From an uncultured Clostridia bacterium (GTDB taxonomy: Bacteria > Bacillota > Clostridia > Oscillospirales > Acutalibacteraceae), in NCBI GenBank assembly GCA_947589575.1, contig CANQBM010000003.1, forward strand, positions 62,001 to 126,000: DNA of 64,000 nt, given 5' to 3'. The notes under the pieces are model-generated. The model worked only from the letters and a program-made list of their open reading frames with translations, was not told the DNA's origin and did no database searches. Shown in pieces: positions 9,079 to 17,754 of the stretch (its first letter is position 1; each line of letters begins with the position of its first letter). A program made the translations under genes and the position numbers.

Positions 9079-9321
9079 CTACACATCCTGAAAATAAGGT
9101 TTTTTGCGAATTGCGTTAACCTTAACATTCTTGTTTAAATCTTTTTTTATCTGCTCCTCAATCCATGCGGTACAGCGGTGAAGAATAAGGCACTTTGAGC
9201 ACTCGCCCCTGAACGTAAGGGTAAGCTCTCCGTTTTCAAGCGACACAAATTCCACCCATCCGCCGTCGCCCTGAAGCTTTGGCTGCAAAACAGTTTCAAC
9301 ATAGCTTTGAACTTTGTTCAT
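9079..9321 (-). CDS. NifU C-terminal-like protein
   Basis: An 80-residue protein matching the NifU/Nfu Fe-S scaffold domain: LQPKLQGDGGWVEFVSLENGELTLTF is the typical start, and the cysteine motif follows as GECSKCLILHRC. The CxxC needed to hold a transferable Fe-S cluster is present; the third Cys after it is not typical. The start was placed at the ATG at 9321, which has GGAG nine bases upstream; the longer TTG frame overlaps the pgcA end. It is likely a small cluster carrier, perhaps serving the class I fumarase encoded in the same run, though that link is inference. Confidence 0.8.
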   Translation of the reverse strand: MNKVQSYVETVLQPKLQGDGGWVEFVSLENGELTLTFRGECSKCLILHRCTAWIEEQIKKDLNKNVKVNAIRKKPYFQDV

Positions 9322-9340
9322 TACAGTTATCTCCAAACTA

Positions 9341-10969
9341 TTAATTTTCAATTATATTTTTTATTTTTTCTCTTATCAAATTAAGCCTTTTCTTAGCGGC
9401 ATTCTTATCGGGGTCTACAATAGAGTAATAAACTTTAATTTTCGGCTCAGTACCCGACGGACGAACCGCCATCCAAGAACCGTCCTTCCATATGTATTTA
9501 AGGACATTTTCCTTTGGCAAATCACGTATACCCGTGCTGAAATCAATAACTTTTTCAATACCGTCGAAAAGCTCTTTACCTGTATTTCTGAAATATGTCA
9601 TGAGGTTTTGTATTTTCTCTGCTCCGTCCTTACCTTTGAGGACAAAGGAATCGAGAAAATCAAGATAATAGCCGTACTCATCATATATTTCATTAAGCCC
9701 GTCAACAAGAGTTTTGCCCTGATTTTTATACCACGATGCCATCTGGCAGATAAGCATTGATGAAACAACAGCGTCCTTATCCCTCGCGTGTGTACCTACA
9801 AGATAGCCGTATGACTCCTCATATCCTATAACAAACTCCTGTTTTCCCGTTTGCTCGTACTTATTGATTTTATCACCTATATACTTAAATCCCGTCAAGG
9901 TTTCCTCTATCTGCAAACCAAATTTTCTGCCGATATTCGCTCCCAGCTCAGAGGTTACAATTGTCTTGACAAGAGTTGACTTTGTGTTGAGCTGCGGTTT
10001 TTTCATTGTAAGAACAAACTTTACAAGCAGAGCTCCCGTCTGATTGCCTGTAAAGAGCCTGTAATCATCACCGTCCTTTACGGCAATACCTACCCTGTCA
10101 CAGTCGGGGTCTGTGCCGAGAACAAGGTCTGCTCCGATTTCCTTCGCTTTTTTTATAGCTATTGTAAGCGCGTCTTTTTCCTCCGGATTAGGCGAACGGA
10201 CTGTAGAAAAATTACCATCGGGAAGCTCCTGCTCCTTAACAACAGTAACATCCATGCCCTTAAGCATTCTTCTTACAGGAATATTTCCAGTACCGTGAAG
10301 GGGTGTATATACAATTTTCAAATCGCTTTTTTCCTCGTAAAGCGACTGTTTTTTTACTTCATCAAGAAAGGCTGAAAGCTCCTTTTCACCGATATAAGTT
10401 ATAAGTCCGCTTTCCTCTGAGAAAGGGATTGAAGAATAGTCCGTTATATCGTTAATAAAGGAAATTGCGTTCTTTGCGTCCTCTGTACAGAACTGACAGC
10501 CCTTTGAGTCATATACCTTGTAGCCGTTATACTCTTTTGGATTATGCGACGCCGTAATCATTACGCCTGCCGTACAGGAAAGATAATGCGTTGTGAATGA
10601 AAGCACCGGAACAGGAACTACTGTTTCGTAAATAAAAACTTTAATTCCCTGCGATGCGAAAACGCCTGCGGCTGTTTTTGCAAAATACTGCGAATTATTA
10701 CGCGTATCATATGCAATCGCAACTGAAATATCGCCGTCATTCCTGCTTTTAAGATACCTTGCAAGACCGAGAGTTGCTTTGCCGACAGTATACCTGTTCA
10801 TACGGTTTGAACCCGCGCCCATAATACCGCGCAGACCGCCTGTGCCGAAAGCAAGATCCTTGTAAAATCTGTCCTCTATTTCCTTTTCATCTGTTATTGA
10901 TATGAGCTCTGATTTTGTATCCTCATCTGAAAAATCAAGCCACTGCTGATATTTTTCTTTGTATTCCAT
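9341..10969 (-). CDS. pgcA: Phosphoglucomutase / alpha-phosphohexomutase
   Basis: A 542-residue enzyme of the alpha-D-phosphohexomutase family that interconverts glucose-1-phosphate and glucose-6-phosphate (or the mannose or sugar-1,6-bisphosphate equivalents). The active-site phosphoserine loop is ITASHNPKEYNGYKVY, the metal loop is LGTDPDCDRVGIAV, the sugar-binding loop is GYEESYGYLVG, and the phosphate-binding loop is RPSGTEPKIKVYY. Start ATG at 10969 has a strong GGGGAGG site. Neighbouring mannosidase fits a role in feeding sugar phosphates to central metabolism and envelope synthesis. Confidence 0.92.
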   Translation of the reverse strand: MEYKEKYQQWLDFSDEDTKSELISITDEKEIEDRFYKDLAFGTGGLRGIMGAGSNRMNRYTVGKATLGLARYLKSRNDGDISVAIAYDTRNNSQYFAKTAAGVFASQGIKVFIYETVVPVPVLSFTTHYLSCTAGVMITASHNPKEYNGYKVYDSKGCQFCTEDAKNAISFINDITDYSSIPFSEESGLITYIGEKELSAFLDEVKKQSLYEEKSDLKIVYTPLHGTGNIPVRRMLKGMDVTVVKEQELPDGNFSTVRSPNPEEKDALTIAIKKAKEIGADLVLGTDPDCDRVGIAVKDGDDYRLFTGNQTGALLVKFVLTMKKPQLNTKSTLVKTIVTSELGANIGRKFGLQIEETLTGFKYIGDKINKYEQTGKQEFVIGYEESYGYLVGTHARDKDAVVSSMLICQMASWYKNQGKTLVDGLNEIYDEYGYYLDFLDSFVLKGKDGAEKIQNLMTYFRNTGKELFDGIEKVIDFSTGIRDLPKENVLKYIWKDGSWMAVRPSGTEPKIKVYYSIVDPDKNAAKKRLNLIREKIKNIIEN

Positions 10970-10985
10970 AACATCCTCCCCTTAA

Positions 10986-12101
10986 TTATTTAAAGTACAT
11001 ATAATACTGGCATTTAATCATTCCGTTATAAAGCTTACGCCGTTTATCCGCCCTTCTGCCGAAAACCTTTTCAAAATCCTCATCCGGTGAAATAATGCCG
11101 TATGACCAGCCGTACTTTGAAACAAACTTATCTCCCATTATACGGTAAAGCCTTTCAGCCTCACGAATATCGAGCATACGTTCACCGTACGGAGGATTTG
11201 TAACAAGCGTTCCCTTGTCGGTAGAAGGATTAAAATTTTTAATATCTCTTTGCTCAAGCCTTAGGAATTTATCAACCTTAATTCTCTTCGCGTTATTCAT
11301 TGTAAGTTCAAGCGCGCGGGAATCAATATCACCGCCAAATGCAATAAAATCCGTATCTGTCTTAATTTCGTCGTGACATCGTTCACGCTCATTAACCCAC
11401 ACGTTTTCGGGAATAAAACCCCAGCGGTCACACTGAAAATTTCTGTTTATTCCCGGGGCAATATTATTCGCCGTCATAGCCCCCTCAATAAGAATTGTAC
11501 CGCTGCCGCAAAAAGGGTCATACAGCGTATGATAATGTCTTAGTCTTAAAAGACTGCAAAGCGCCGCCGCAAGCGTTTCACGAATAGGAGCATCGTTAGC
11601 CTCGGGGCGATAACCTCTTTTATGAAGTCCTATGCCTGTTGTGTCGAGCATAACGGTGACTTCGTCCTTCATAATTGAAAACTGAATTTGGTGAACCGGT
11701 CCAGTTTCCTCAAACCAAGAGGTATTATACTCCTCCTTAAGCGACTCTACAACTGCTTTTTTAATTATTTTCTGGCAGTCGGGCACAGAATGAAGAATCG
11801 AATTAATGCTGTAGCCTTTTACGGGAAAGGTATCCCGTGAGCCGATAAATTCAGACCACGGAAGAGATTTGACTCCCAGAAAAAGCTCTTCAAAGGTAAC
11901 TGCTTTGAATCTGTCGAGGACAATCAGTATTCTCTCGGAATACCTGCTGTTTATATTTGACCTTGCCAGTATATTTTCATTACCCTCGAAAAACACCCTG
12001 CCGTTTTCCGCAAAAACATTTTCCGCTTCAATTTTTTTAAGTTCATCCGCAACCAAACCTTCCAATCCCAAAAGGCAGGGCGCAACCATTTGTAAATACA
12101 T
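10986..12101 (-). CDS. THUMP-domain class I SAM-dependent rRNA methyltransferase
   Basis: A 371-residue RNA methyltransferase of the RlmL/YpsC group, expected to make N2-methylguanosine in 23S rRNA. The N-terminal third is a ferredoxin-like/THUMP RNA-binding unit. The catalytic Rossmann half shows LYDPFCGSGTILIEGA (SAM loop) and VTNPPYGERM (the NPPY catalytic motif). It lies between the fumarase and phosphoglucomutase genes with 11- and 16-base gaps, so it is probably co-transcribed, without obvious functional link. Confidence 0.9.
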   Translation of the reverse strand: MYLQMVAPCLLGLEGLVADELKKIEAENVFAENGRVFFEGNENILARSNINSRYSERILIVLDRFKAVTFEELFLGVKSLPWSEFIGSRDTFPVKGYSINSILHSVPDCQKIIKKAVVESLKEEYNTSWFEETGPVHQIQFSIMKDEVTVMLDTTGIGLHKRGYRPEANDAPIRETLAAALCSLLRLRHYHTLYDPFCGSGTILIEGAMTANNIAPGINRNFQCDRWGFIPENVWVNERERCHDEIKTDTDFIAFGGDIDSRALELTMNNAKRIKVDKFLRLEQRDIKNFNPSTDKGTLVTNPPYGERMLDIREAERLYRIMGDKFVSKYGWSYGIISPDEDFEKVFGRRADKRRKLYNGMIKCQYYMYFK

Positions 12102-12112
12102 ACTAAATTCCT

Positions 12113-12958
12113 TTAAATTGTTTTGCTTGCGTGTCTTGTCACGTGGCAGCCTACATTGACTGCTACCGGAAGTCCCGCAATATGAGTAGGGTAAGTTTCA
12201 ATATTAACGCAAAGAGCGGTAGTTTTTCCTCCAAAGCCCTGCGGTCCTATATCAAGTGAGTTTATTTTTTCCAAAAGTTCTTTTTCCATATCCGCATAAA
12301 ATTTATCAGAATTTCTTTTTGATACATTTCTGCAAAGCGCTTTTTTTGCAAGAATTGCGCTGTACTCAAAATCGCCCCCGATACCGACGCCTATAACAAC
12401 AGGAGGACACGGATTTGAACCTGCCGCTCTAACGCAGTCAACAACAAAATCAATAATATCCTCACGTTTTGCAGAGGGAGTAAACATTTTAAGTCTGCTC
12501 ATATTTTCACTGCCGAAACCTTTTGGAGCTGCGGTAATCTCAATTTTATCGCCGTCAATAATGGACGTATGAATAATTGCAGGAGTATTATCGTTAGTAT
12601 TAACGCGGTTTTTAAGCGGGTCAGAAACAACCGATTTTCTGAGCAGTCCGTCGGTATATCCCTGTCTTACACCCTCATTAACCGCCTTTTCAAATGAGCC
12701 TTTGGTTATGTGAACCTCTTGTCCGATTTTTGCAAAAATAACTGCCATACCGGTATCCTGGCAAACAGGAATATCAAGCTCCTTTGCCGCGTCAATATTC
12801 CTCTCCAAATCGGAAAGAATTGATTTGGCGGTATCATTTGTTTCAAAAATCTTTGAACATGAAATACATTCAACCAAATCATCAGGTAATATTTTATTTG
12901 CTTTTATAACAAGTTCCCTGACAACCTGCGTGATTTTTTCAGCCTCAATCTCTCTCAT
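12113..12958 (-). CDS. fumA: Fumarate hydratase class I, alpha subunit
   Basis: A 281-residue alpha subunit of the two-subunit, oxygen-sensitive [4Fe-4S] fumarase/tartrate dehydratase family. The three expected cluster Cys are present: in PVCQDTGMA (about residue 66), in GSNPCPPVVIGVGIGG, and in NVGCHVTRH near the C-terminus. The length matches the alpha subunit of split enzymes. The beta subunit, normally the next gene, is not here: the genes on either side are an rRNA methyltransferase and divIC. It should act in the TCA/fumarate branch or on a related diacid with a beta subunit encoded elsewhere. Confidence 0.9.
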   Translation of the reverse strand: MREIEAEKITQVVRELVIKANKILPDDLVECISCSKIFETNDTAKSILSDLERNIDAAKELDIPVCQDTGMAVIFAKIGQEVHITKGSFEKAVNEGVRQGYTDGLLRKSVVSDPLKNRVNTNDNTPAIIHTSIIDGDKIEITAAPKGFGSENMSRLKMFTPSAKREDIIDFVVDCVRAAGSNPCPPVVIGVGIGGDFEYSAILAKKALCRNVSKRNSDKFYADMEKELLEKINSLDIGPQGFGGKTTALCVNIETYPTHIAGLPVAVNVGCHVTRHASKTI

Positions 12959-12981
12959 AGCTTACCTCGTTATACATCATC

Positions 12982-13006
12982 AAAAAAGACCGATTGACTC
13001 GGTCTT
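12982..13006 (-). terminator. Terminator after divIC
   Basis: AAGACCGA (12986-12993) and TCGGTCTT (12999-13006) form a hairpin that is followed on the minus strand by six T residues, directly after the divIC stop codon and before the fumarase gene. Confidence 0.85.
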
Positions 13007-13013
13007 GAATAAT

Positions 13014-13346
13014 TTATTCACTTGCAGATATATCGTAAAAAACAATCTCATCGGATTTAACATAACCCTTTTCACGAGCCTTTTTCTCAATATATTCGTC
13101 CTTATCCTCGTTGTCAAGAACAGCCTGAAGTTCTTTATTTTTCTGTTCCTGCTGTTCAACCTTCAGGGCAATCTCCTGCTTTTGATTTTCCATACGGCTT
13201 ATATCGGCATTCTGATTAACAACACTAACGCCGAAGAAAGCAAAAACGCCGACTAAAAGTAACGTCAGAACGACAGTAGTGATATTTTTTTTACCTGTGA
13301 AAAATGATTTTAAAGAAAATTTATTTTTCTTTATTTTCTTTATCAT
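13014..13346 (-). CDS. divIC: Septum formation initiator DivIC/FtsB-like protein
   Basis: A 110-residue bitopic protein: basic cytoplasmic N-terminus, one membrane helix (TTVVLTLLLVGVFAFFGVSVV), then an extracytoplasmic coiled coil (ADISRMENQKQEIALKVEQQEQK) and a short C-terminal lobe (KAREKGYVKSDEIVFYD). This is the DivIC/FtsB layout, part of the FtsL-DivIB complex that activates septal wall synthesis. The ATG at 13346 has AAAGGTGA upstream and is preferred over the GTG at 13355. It follows yabQ with an overlap, the same order as in Bacillus subtilis. Confidence 0.88.
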   Translation of the reverse strand: MIKKIKKNKFSLKSFFTGKKNITTVVLTLLLVGVFAFFGVSVVNQNADISRMENQKQEIALKVEQQEQKNKELQAVLDNEDKDEYIEKKAREKGYVKSDEIVFYDISASE

Positions 13347-13758
13347 ATCCGTCACCTTTGCTTTTTTTGCGAAAAAGACTCTTTACCTGTGTGGTTATAT
13401 TATAATATAGATTATATAATGATTGCAACACTTTTTTAAAAGTTTTTAGCACATTTTTTACTTTTTTTAACCAAATTTTAATCTTTTTAGCAACCCGTAT
13501 TTCTACATTTTTTGTCAGATAACCAAGAGTAAAGGTATAAAAAATGAAACCGATAAAAATGAAAATAAAATTTATCATTCTTATCGTACCGTCGTTAAAA
13601 ATTAAAAAATAGCAAAAGACAAATATTGAGCTTATTATCCAAAAGAAAAAATCCAAGAAAAACCTATCGTTAAAAATAATTCTCGGTAATCTTAAAAAGT
13701 CAAAAATAAAGCCTAATGAAACACCGACCAACACAGCATAAAATAAATCCTCACCCAC
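13321..13758 (-). CDS. yabQ: Sporulation protein YabQ
   Basis: A 145-residue membrane protein with about four hydrophobic segments and a basic C-terminal tail. The start, LFYAVLVGVSLGFIFDFLRLPR, is the typical YabQ pattern. In B. subtilis YabQ is a sigma-E-controlled outer forespore membrane protein needed for the spore cortex. It overlaps yabP by eight bases and divIC by 26, so the three are tightly coupled. Its presence implies the lineage makes, or once made, endospores. Confidence 0.85.
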   Translation of the reverse strand: MGEDLFYAVLVGVSLGFIFDFLRLPRIIFNDRFFLDFFFWIISSIFVFCYFLIFNDGTIRMINFIFIFIGFIFYTFTLGYLTKNVEIRVAKKIKIWLKKVKNVLKTFKKVLQSLYNLYYNITTQVKSLFRKKSKGDGYDKENKEK

Positions 13759-14017
13759 CGAATAGCCTTTTTAACACAGATGATTTGGTGAATTTTTCAT
13801 TATAAGTCAGTGAGGAAATTTTACCGCTTACCGTCATTAAACCGGATTCAATACTAAGCTCCTCAATATGAAGATTATCACCCTTGATTACAAGTTCTCC
13901 GGTATCGCATATTGCGACAATCTCCTGTTCATTGAACGCATCAACATCGCTGATTCCTGTAAGTGAAAGGCTTGATCTGTTTGTAAGCGTTAAGGTATGC
14001 TGTGTTTCATTTTCCAT
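13751..14017 (-). CDS. yabP: Sporulation protein YabP
   Basis: An 88-residue protein of the YabP/YqfC family (HTLTLTNRSSLSLTGISDVDAFNEQEIVAICDTGELVIKG is characteristic). The family are small beta-rich proteins that, with YabQ, act in spore cortex/coat formation under sigma-E. Start ATG at 14017 is preceded by AGGTGA that is itself the 3' arm of a hairpin at 14021-14052. I could not identify a convincing sigma-E promoter. Confidence 0.87.
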   Translation of the reverse strand: MENETQHTLTLTNRSSLSLTGISDVDAFNEQEIVAICDTGELVIKGDNLHIEELSIESGLMTVSGKISSLTYNEKFTKSSVLKRLFGG

Positions 14018-14020
14018 AAA

Positions 14021-14052
14021 AAATCACCTGCTAAATACTATGCAGGTGATTT
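14021..14052 (-). terminator. Hairpin after the GT2 gene that also holds the yabP ribosome-binding site
   Basis: AAATCACCTGC (14021-14031) pairs perfectly with GCAGGTGATTT (14042-14052). Read on the minus strand the hairpin is followed by a T run, as in an intrinsic terminator for the glycosyltransferase gene, but the 3' arm contains the AGGTGA that serves yabP six bases later. Transcripts that read through would have that site masked. Confidence 0.75.
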
Positions 14053-14075
14053 ATGATTTATTATATTTGAAAAAA

Positions 14076-15005
14076 TCATTTTATTTTTTCATTATGAGCC
14101 TGCTGAAGCCTCATTTCAAAATCCTGTTTTTCCTTCTGGCGAAGCGTCTGTAAAATAGTTCCCGAAAAGAAAGATAAGATTGAAACAGTCATAACAAAAC
14201 AGCATACTATAAGCGTCGGGAAGTTTGGAACCGCGCCTGATTTGATATAAGTTGTAAGCACGGGAATAAAGAATAAAATTGCAAGCACAGCAAGCAAAGC
14301 AGCGATTATTGAAAAGAAAGCGAACGGCTTATAGTTTTTAAACATCCTGATAATTGTTTTAATAACCTTGAGTCCGTCCGAAACGGTATTAAGCTTAGAT
14401 TCGCTTCCGTCGGGTCTGTCACGATATTCAACAACAACATTTTCTACAAACATATTTTTATCGACTGCGTGAATTGTCATTTCTGTCTCAATCTCAAAGC
14501 CCTTTGAAAGAACAGGATAAGTTTTTACAAATTCATAGCTGAAAGCTCTGTAGCCTGTCATTATGTCTTTAATATCATTTTTAAATAAGGTGTTTATACT
14601 TTTTCTGACAAGTTCATTTCCGAAATTATGAAACGGTCTTTTATTTTCCTCAAAGTATGTTGATGAAAGCCTGTCGCCTATAACCATATCCGCATTTCTG
14701 CCCAAAACCCCTTCAACCATCTTCGGTGCAAATTCAGCCGGATATGTGTCGTCGCCGTCTGTCATGACATAGCATTTTGCGTCTATCTCTCTGAACATTC
14801 TGCGGATAACATTTCCTTTACCTTGACAGTATTCGTGCTTAACCACAGCGCCGGCTTTCTCCGCAATTTCAGCCGTTTTATCGGTAGAATTATTATCATA
14901 TACATATATTACCGCTGACGGAAGTGCCTTTTTAAAATCAGCAACCACCTTCTCGATTGTTTTTTCCTCATTGTAGCATGGAATTAATACAGCAATATCA
15001 TCCAT
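14076..15005 (-). CDS. GT2 glycosyltransferase, polyprenyl-phosphate sugar transferase type
   Basis: A 309-residue family 2 glycosyltransferase resembling DPM1/GtrB enzymes, which move a hexose from a nucleotide sugar to undecaprenyl phosphate. The GT-A domain starts at AVLIPCYNEEKTIEKVV; the metal-binding motif is MTDGDDTYP (about 95) and the acceptor region is GYRAFSYEFVKTYP. Two membrane helices close the protein (AFFSIIAALLAVLAILFFIPV and VCCFVMTVSILSFFSGTIL). With GtrA and the large membrane transferase upstream it forms a classical sugar-flipping and transfer set. Confidence 0.88.
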   Translation of the reverse strand: MDDIAVLIPCYNEEKTIEKVVADFKKALPSAVIYVYDNNSTDKTAEIAEKAGAVVKHEYCQGKGNVIRRMFREIDAKCYVMTDGDDTYPAEFAPKMVEGVLGRNADMVIGDRLSSTYFEENKRPFHNFGNELVRKSINTLFKNDIKDIMTGYRAFSYEFVKTYPVLSKGFEIETEMTIHAVDKNMFVENVVVEYRDRPDGSESKLNTVSDGLKVIKTIIRMFKNYKPFAFFSIIAALLAVLAILFFIPVLTTYIKSGAVPNFPTLIVCCFVMTVSILSFFSGTILQTLRQKEKQDFEMRLQQAHNEKIK

Positions 15006-15043
15006 ATTTTTATTCTCCTTTTCTTACTCTGTTTTATCTTTTT

Positions 15044-15232
15044 TAATGATATAAATATTGTAAACACAATTACACATACCATCGGTATGTCATACCTCAT
15101 ATATGAAACAGAGCCGGCAAAAGAAAATATCCTTAACTACATATCGGAAACAGCGACTTAAGCGCGAAAAACACTGCCGAACATATCAAGCTCAATACCA
15201 TGCGCTTATATTTTAATAATTGTGATAATTTC
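15044..15232 (-). pseudogene. Collapsed remnant of a second copy of the large membrane-protein gene
   Basis: Three short blocks align in order with the intact gene at 15844-17742. Bases 15044-15130 match its 3' end (15867 on; for example ATGATATAAATATTGTAAAC is identical). Bases 15131-15180 match an internal part (around 16820-16875, with an 11-base gap). Bases 15180-15232 match its 5' end and ribosome-binding region (17695-17745). Most of the gene is gone and the start codon is changed, so it is not coding. It is the decayed downstream member of a duplicated GtrA/membrane-protein pair. Confidence 0.85.
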
Positions 15233-15709
15233 TTATTCTCCCGTTTTCTTGCTTTTAAATACAAACAGTTTTGAGAATATATAGTTTAAAATAACAACAA
15301 TAACAGAAATTATTATTTTTGAGTATATTCCGTCGGTAAACAAAAATTCAAATTTGTCAAGATTGAGTTTGTACATTAAATTAAAAAACAGATTGTCCAG
15401 TCCTGTTTTTGCAAGAAGCGGAACACCGGCTATTTCAATTAATCCTGTAATTACTCTTGATGTTACAAAAGTTGTCAGTTCTTTTATAAGAATACGCGGA
15501 CTCATGCTTTTTGACTCAAAAACCCATAACTTATTAGTTATGAAAGCAAACGCGACCGCGCAAATCCAGCTTAATAGATTTGAAACAAAAACGCTAAGAG
15601 CAAATTTTTGTTCAAAAAGAATATATGTCCCCCAGCTTACAACTGTTGAAAGAACGCCGAAAAATATATATGTGATTATTTCTTTATATTTTTTAATCAG
15701 TTTTATCAT
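15233..15709 (-). CDS. GtrA-family membrane protein
   Basis: A 158-residue protein with four predicted membrane helices (for example EIITYIFFGVLSTVVSWGTY and IIISVIVVILNYIFSKLFVF), the GtrA layout. GtrA-like proteins are thought to help move polyprenyl-linked sugars across the membrane for wall or lipopolysaccharide glycosylation. A strong promoter lies upstream. Its C-terminal end, ...FKSKKTGE followed by the stop, has a decayed twin just upstream of the big membrane-protein gene. Confidence 0.9.
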   Translation of the reverse strand: MIKLIKKYKEIITYIFFGVLSTVVSWGTYILFEQKFALSVFVSNLLSWICAVAFAFITNKLWVFESKSMSPRILIKELTTFVTSRVITGLIEIAGVPLLAKTGLDNLFFNLMYKLNLDKFEFLFTDGIYSKIIISVIVVILNYIFSKLFVFKSKKTGE

Positions 15710-15740
15710 ATTTACACCTCTACCTCGTTTTTTGCAACAA

Positions 15741-15769
15741 ATTATAGCATATTAGTAAAATATATGCAA
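15741..15769 (-). promoter_or_regulatory. Sigma-A promoter for gtrA
   Basis: Minus-strand TTGCAT (15769-15764) and a perfect TATAAT (15746-15741), spacing 17 bases. A related, degraded version (TACAAT) sits at the matching place upstream of the GtrA remnant near 17885. Confidence 0.8.
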
Positions 15770-15843
15770 GACAGCGCTTACACTGTATAAGTTTAAAAAC
15801 TCAGAGAAGAAAACTGATTAATCCGTAAAGAAAAACCGCCTTT

Positions 15844-17742
15844 TTACGTTTTAGCATCAGACTTCAATGATATAAATATTGTAAACGGAACTACACATAC
15901 CATCGGTACGGCGTACCTCATATACGAAATAGGTCCTGCAAAACAAATCAGATAGTTAAGAAATACAACAGAAGTAGCAAGCAGAGCTTTAAATCGTTTA
16001 TGCTTTAGTGAATAGAATAAAAGAAATACATATAACCAAGAATAAGTTACCGTTCTTATAAATACTTTTGAAACGGGATTTGAGTCAATCAAATCCATAA
16101 ACGTATTAACTGATGATCTGAAGGCGGGATTTCCCATATAATTCGGAAAATCCTCAATAAGATCTGTAATATGCGTATCACCGACTCTTGAATACGCAAC
16201 AAGACTTTTTTTCTCCAGACAAAACCATCCGTAATGAAGATTAAGGTATGCCTGGATATATGTTGATGGGTGCGCTTTTAAGCCTTTAAACCATACCTTA
16301 AAATATTTAACAAGGTCCTCATTATCCGAATACTTATTAAATTTATTCTTTACCGAATCGGAAATCAGCGGATTATACGCTTTTCCTATCTCTTCAAGCG
16401 TTCCCCCGTTATTCAGTACATTCAATATTGCCTTTTCATCGTCCTCGCTTATTTCATCTCGGTGTTCTTTAATATATCTTGCAGTCTGAACAAAGGGCAC
16501 GGAAAGCATTTCCCTCTTACTGCCCGGAGTTATACTCAACGCCGGATAAAGTATACTTACAAAGCCTATCTGAAAAACAAGAAGCGCCGCAAGCACAACC
16601 GAGCCGACCTTTAACATCCTCTTTTTTTCCTTAAACAGAATGATTATCAGCAGTATGAAAACCACAAGCATAATATAAAAGCTGTTATTTCTTATAAGCA
16701 TAAACAGAATTAATGTAAAGAAAAACGCGAACATCCTTTTGAAACTGATTTTTTCAACGACAGCTATTTCATACAGCTGAACAACCGTCAATACAAACAG
16801 CACGCAGAACAAAGTATCCTTAACTACAGTCATTGAGTATATCGGAAACAACGGATTAAGAGCAAAGAACACCGCTGAGCAGACTGTAAAAGATTTTTTG
16901 CACAAATGTTTTTTCATTACGGCTATCGTGTACGCAAACGATAACGCAAGTAATAACGCCTGCAACATACACATAATTTCAAATGAGACGGCGTAGGAAG
17001 AAATTGCTTTACCAAACTTAACAAACAGTGCAAGAATCGCTGTATAAAGAACAGGATGATGATTATTTAAAATAACGGAATCATCCAGAAGGACTATGGA
17101 TCTCTGTGTCCAACAACATTCACGATTATTAAAAATCTGTGCAAGCTCGTCCTTACAATCCGGTGAAAAGCAGCCCGGATAGAGCAGTATCATATATGGA
17201 ATCCAGCATATAAAAAACAATACGGTATATTTTATTAAATCACTTTTAAACGATGATTTTTTATAATTGCCTTTAAGTGCAACAGGACTGTATTCAACAT
17301 TTGACAAAAAGCAGAACATGGTATACACAGGGAATGAAAAGCCTATTATTTTTATAACGGCAATTAAAACCGCGCTTTTACTTCCAAACACCATATCCCA
17401 CGATGAAACCTTATTGTAGCTTTCACATAAAAGCTGAACAAAAGGAACAAAAAGGGAAAAAAGATACGCAAATAACTTTTGCGCTCGAGTGCCCTTATAT
17501 TCGGGTCGTTTTAAAAAGAAATAAAATACTGCCGCAAAAATTAGCAAAGAAAATATATCAAGCGGACCTACGCTTTTAATAATATGATTTAATAATTTAT
17601 AAAGCGTGAACTCATAAAGCGGTGACGCTTTTACAGATGCAGATAGCTTTCCCCCTCCGCTTTTCATATAAAACGAAACAGTCGTAACTGCAGAACATAT
17701 CAAGCTTAATACCGTTCGTTTATATTTTGATAATTGTGACAA
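15844..17742 (-). CDS. Large polytopic membrane protein, DUF6020-like (GT-C type)
   Basis: A 632-residue protein with about 11-13 hydrophobic helices and an extracytoplasmic segment (around 400-520). The motif MILLYPGCFSPDCKDEL just after a helix, followed by NNHHPVLYT, resembles DUF6020 proteins, which have the layout of GT-C transferases that take sugars from polyprenyl carriers. Enzyme activity is inferred. The start is a TTG at 17742 with AGGAGG eight to nine bases upstream. It forms a module with GtrA and the GT2 gene, likely glycosylating a wall polymer or surface protein. Confidence 0.8.
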   Translation of the reverse strand: MSQLSKYKRTVLSLICSAVTTVSFYMKSGGGKLSASVKASPLYEFTLYKLLNHIIKSVGPLDIFSLLIFAAVFYFFLKRPEYKGTRAQKLFAYLFSLFVPFVQLLCESYNKVSSWDMVFGSKSAVLIAVIKIIGFSFPVYTMFCFLSNVEYSPVALKGNYKKSSFKSDLIKYTVLFFICWIPYMILLYPGCFSPDCKDELAQIFNNRECCWTQRSIVLLDDSVILNNHHPVLYTAILALFVKFGKAISSYAVSFEIMCMLQALLLALSFAYTIAVMKKHLCKKSFTVCSAVFFALNPLFPIYSMTVVKDTLFCVLFVLTVVQLYEIAVVEKISFKRMFAFFFTLILFMLIRNNSFYIMLVVFILLIIILFKEKKRMLKVGSVVLAALLVFQIGFVSILYPALSITPGSKREMLSVPFVQTARYIKEHRDEISEDDEKAILNVLNNGGTLEEIGKAYNPLISDSVKNKFNKYSDNEDLVKYFKVWFKGLKAHPSTYIQAYLNLHYGWFCLEKKSLVAYSRVGDTHITDLIEDFPNYMGNPAFRSSVNTFMDLIDSNPVSKVFIRTVTYSWLYVFLLFYSLKHKRFKALLATSVVFLNYLICFAGPISYMRYAVPMVCVVPFTIFISLKSDAKT

Positions 17743-17754
17743 TTTTTTATCCTC

